From: Bacteroidota bacterium
GTDB lineage: Bacteria; Bacteroidota; Bacteroidia; Chitinophagales; Chitinophagaceae
Direction of reading: 5' to 3'
NCBI GenBank assembly: GCA_947463975.1
Contig: CANHUW010000090.1
Location: 1 to 6,847 of the forward strand
Length of the DNA: 6,847 nucleotides
Position 1 is the first letter of the stretch; each line of letters begins with the position of its first letter. The notes under the pieces are model-generated. The model saw nothing but the letters and a program-made list of their open reading frames with translations, searched no databases and had not been told where the DNA came from. The position numbers and the translations under genes were made by a program. Positions 6,352 through 6,847 of this stretch are shown one piece after another.

Positions 6352-6847
6352 TTACGCCACCCCACTGTGCATCTTCTGAAGCACTCGATGACAATCTTCC
6401 ATGGTGGCAATATCTTTTATCACTAATACAAATAATTTGCCCACTTGCTTAAAGTGTGCATTATTCATCGATGTTTGCGTAAAGGCTAATAAGTTCTTAA
6501 ATAAAGTACTTTCAAAATAGGGAGAATCGGGACGATTGATAAAATAACATCTCAGCGTTGCTTCTTTGAGTGTCATTTTGTCAAAGCCTAATGCAATGGC
6601 TAATTTTCTAGCCCTCACAGTTTCAAATAAATCAGCCACCGATTTTGGCATTGGACCAAATCTATCCGTCATCTCATCTTTCATTGCCATCAACTCTTCT
6701 TCATTTTCTGATTGATCCAATCTAGTATACAAAGACAATCTTTCGCCAATATTTTCAACATAGGCATCTGGAATCATTATTTCTAAATCAGTATCAATGG
6801 TACAATCCTGCACAAAATCATCTTGTTGACTAATCTCTTCTTGGAAT
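6352..6847 (-). CDS. mfd: Transcription-repair coupling factor Mfd, C-terminal part (5' end outside the window)
   Basis: Mfd is a cytoplasmic ATP-driven DNA translocase that removes RNA polymerase stalled at lesions and recruits UvrA for nucleotide excision repair. Only the last 164 residues are visible, and the frame stays open through the window edge. The GTG codon at 6811-6813 is an internal valine (DFVQDC), not a start. The visible part begins in the linker after the translocase motor, then shows IDTDLE (17-22), IPDAYV (25-30), ERLSLYTRLD (35-44) and DRFGPMP (61-67). These are hallmarks of the C-terminal TRCF domain (D7), which in the family covers the UvrA-binding surface until Mfd is engaged. 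Family proteins are about 1,100 residues long, so roughly 950 residues lie outside. The C-terminus, ending SGVA, looks complete. The gene converges on the gyrB unit across 146 bp; I see no clear minus-strand terminator for it within that gap. Confidence 0.95.
   Translation of the reverse strand, partial: FQEEISQQDDFVQDCTIDTDLEIMIPDAYVENIGERLSLYTRLDQSENEEELMAMKDEMTDRFGPMPKSVADLFETVRARKLAIALGFDKMTLKEATLRCYFINRPDSPYFESTLFKNLLAFTQTSMNNAHFKQVGKLFVLVIKDIATMEDCHRVLQKMHSGVA

Noticed and set aside
6255..6452. 65-residue plus-strand frame across the terminators and the mfd end
   Set aside because: It runs through two terminator hairpins and antisense into mfd; composition is not protein-like.

Overview
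The window looks like a chromosomal core region of an A+T-rich member of the Bacteroidota, most likely close to the Chitinophagaceae; that family-level placement is an inference from protein similarity recalled from memory. Supporting signs are a GyrB without the long insertion of the E. coli enzyme, an exact Bacteroidota-type TAnnTTTG promoter element in front of gyrB, no clear Shine-Dalgarno sequences, and an Mfd C-terminus that reads like Bacteroidota proteins. I see no phage, insertion sequence, CRISPR array, tRNA or rRNA.

Layout. (1) Positions 2-1027 (+) hold the 3' three quarters of fumC, class II fumarase of the TCA cycle. A perfect A+T-rich hairpin at 1033-1065 separates it from the convergent genes that follow and can terminate transcription from both sides. 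(2) On the minus strand lie a predicted lipoprotein amidohydrolase of the YtcJ-like family (1073-2698) and, 52 bp upstream of it, an AraC-family regulator (2751-3674) with an unusual five-cysteine cluster. They may be one transcription unit, with the regulator controlling the hydrolase. (3) A 278-bp divergent intergenic region (3675-3952) carries repeats that could be operators and the gyrB promoter. (4) gyrB (plus strand, start chosen at 3953) is followed after 66 bp by a 68-residue basic protein gene (5999-6205), with no visible terminator between them. (5) A cluster of three hairpins (6205-6347), two of them apparently related by duplication, ends this unit. (6) The 3' end of mfd enters from the right on the minus strand (6352-6847).

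The core genes (fumC, gyrB, mfd) belong to unrelated housekeeping pathways: the TCA cycle, DNA supercoiling and transcription-coupled repair. The two parts least explained by textbook knowledge are the small protein after gyrB, which looks like a short zinc-ribbon-type domain that has lost most of its cysteines, and the cysteine-rich AraC regulator paired with an exported hydrolase. Nothing here amounts to a clear new multi-gene system; the findings are modest and rest on sequence reading alone.
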